A stretch of DNA of 6,142 nt, taken from Oscillospiraceae bacterium. Its GTDB lineage: Bacteria; Bacillota; Clostridia; Oscillospirales; Acutalibacteraceae. The notes under the pieces are model-generated. The model ran no database searches. It was not told where the DNA came from and saw only the letters and a program-made list of their open reading frames with translations. The stretch covers positions 154 through 6,295 of the forward strand of contig DOZQ01000233.1 of assembly GCA_003517915.1 (NCBI GenBank), read 5' to 3'. A program made the translations under genes and the position numbers. Positions 5,083-6,142 of this stretch are shown here, one piece after another (position 1 is the stretch's first letter; the number at the start of each line of letters is the position of its first letter).

Positions 5083-5246
5083 ACCGCGCCATGTAAAGGC
5101 GAACTATGTTCGCCCGCGGGATACCGCCGATATTTAATTATTGCTCTTCGGTACAACGGCACGGGGATCTTTCCCTACACCTAACCGCCGGGCGGTGAAG
5201 CCGGAATTATATTACAGCAGATTTCTCTAAGGGGGTTTTCATATTG
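5083..5246 (+). other. Leader between ylxQ and infB with a small hairpin
   Basis: The gap carries a perfect GGCGAAC/GTTCGCC hairpin with a 3-nt loop (5098-5114) running into the palindrome CCCGCGGG (5113-5120), and an ACCGCC-G-GGCGGT palindrome at 5184-5196. No T-tract follows the first hairpin, so it is not a standard terminator. No convincing promoter was found. The final part holds AAGGGGG (5229-5235), the infB ribosome site. Confidence 0.5.
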
Positions 5247-6142
5247 ATGATGGTAAAATACAGGGTGCACGAGGTGGCCAAGGACTTCGGCATGCCCACT
5301 AAAAAAATAGTCGAGCTGCTCGCGGGATATTTCGACGAGCCGAAAAAGAGCATGACGGCGCTGAGTGAAACCGAGCTGGACGTCATATTCGATTCGGTTA
5401 CCCAGCAAAACGGCGTAGAAAATTTCGACGCCTATTTTGCCGCGCGCGAAATGGATAAAGCAAAGCAAAAGGGTGTGCAGGAAACCGCGCCGCCTGCGGA
5501 AAAACCGGAGAAGGCCGGCGGGGATACTCCCGGAAAACCGGCGGAGGCATCCGCCGCGAAGGCTCCGGAAACCCCGAAAAAGCCGGCTGGAGCGCCGCCC
5601 AAGCGCGGCCCGGCTCAGGTTCGCCGGGTGGACACGCGCACGACGCATGTGGAGCTGGACCGCTACAACGAGAAATACGAACAGATAGCCCCCGCGAGAA
5701 CCATGCAGGACAATATGCAGCGCAAGCAAAAGCTCAAGCAGCGTTCGCACGAATACCGCCGCCCGGCCTCGGGCAAACGTGAGACCGAGGCGGAAAAGAT
5801 GCGCCGCTTGCAGCTTGAGCGCCTTAAAAAGCAGCCCATAAAAATCACGGTCGGTGACGAGATCACGGTCGGGGAGCTTGCCTCTAGGCTTAAAAAGACC
5901 GCCGCCGAGGTAATTAAAAAGCTCATGTCGCTGGATGTGATGGCAAGCGTAAGTCAGGTAATCGACTACGACACGGCCGAGCTGGTGGCGACCGAGCTTG
6001 GCGCTAAGGTCGAGCGCGAGGTGGTTGTGACCATTGAGGAACGCATTATGGACGACACCCAGGACACGGCGGAAAACCTAAAGCCCCGCGCTCCGATTGT
6101 AGTGGTTATGGGACACGTCGACCACGGCAAGACCTCGCTGCT
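5247..6142 (+). CDS. infB: Translation initiation factor IF-2, N-terminal part (cut by window end)
   Basis: This is the 5' part of the GTPase that brings initiator fMet-tRNA to the 30S subunit and promotes subunit joining. The frame stays open to the last base (298 full codons). Domains are a first IF2_N motif, KYRVHEVAKDFGMPTKKIVELL (4-25), then a low-complexity Lys/Ala/Pro/Glu linker (about 70-125) and a basic stretch (about 150-195). A second IF2_N domain (about 198-252, ITVGELASRLKKTAAEVIKKL) follows, and then the G domain opening RAPIVVVMGHVDHGKTSLL, whose G1 loop GHVDHGKT is at 289-296. Start choice is open: TTG 5244, ATG 5247 and ATG 5250 are consecutive in frame, 8, 11 and 14 bases after AAGGGGG. 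ATG 5247 is used here. G2-G5 and the tRNA-binding domains lie outside the window. Confidence 0.97.
   Translation, partial: MMVKYRVHEVAKDFGMPTKKIVELLAGYFDEPKKSMTALSETELDVIFDSVTQQNGVENFDAYFAAREMDKAKQKGVQETAPPAEKPEKAGGDTPGKPAEASAAKAPETPKKPAGAPPKRGPAQVRRVDTRTTHVELDRYNEKYEQIAPARTMQDNMQRKQKLKQRSHEYRRPASGKRETEAEKMRRLQLERLKKQPIKITVGDEITVGELASRLKKTAAEVIKKLMSLDVMASVSQVIDYDTAELVATELGAKVEREVVVTIEERIMDDTQDTAENLKPRAPIVVVMGHVDHGKTSL

Noticed and set aside
4476..5162. Minus-strand open frame of 228 codons opposite ylxR and ylxQ
   Set aside because: Both plus-strand genes carry clear family motifs and ribosome sites. The reverse frame shows none.

Overview
The window looks like the chromosome of a moderately GC-rich member of the Clostridia. 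The evidence is a T-box leader, sigma-A type promoters, GGAGG-type ribosome binding sites, GTG starts, and the Firmicutes gene order rimP-nusA-ylxR-ylxQ-infB. The genus cannot be fixed from the sequence; an Oscillospiraceae-like gut or anaerobic lineage is only a guess from composition.

Layout. (1) Positions 1-370, minus strand: a perfect-consensus promoter followed by a complete T-box leader whose specifier reads AUC (Ile) and which ends in a strong intrinsic terminator. The controlled gene, probably ileS, lies off the left edge. (2) 371-644: AT-rich divergent intergenic region with the putP promoter and a possible structured 5' UTR. (3) 645-2210: putP, a sodium/proline-type symporter. (4) 2211-2365: promoter plus a hairpin attenuator for the nusA operon. 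(5) 2366-3912: rimP and nusA, overlapping by ATGA. (6) 3913-4514: a 602-bp non-coding gap inside an operon that is normally continuous. It holds a probable terminator, two copies of a GC-rich repeat, several inverted repeats, a strong hairpin and a likely new promoter. (7) 4515-5082: ylxR and ylxQ, overlapping. (8) 5083-5246: a 164-bp leader. (9) 5247 to the end: the 5' part of infB, cut by the window edge just after the G1 motif.

The rimP to infB genes serve ribosome maturation, transcription elongation/termination and translation initiation. putP and the T-box are separate neighbours. The main anomaly is the break between nusA and ylxR, which appears to give ylxR-ylxQ-infB its own transcription start and release it from the nusA-linked attenuator. 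No defence system, phage, CRISPR array or clear new protein family is visible. The least explained DNA is the 3913-4514 gap.
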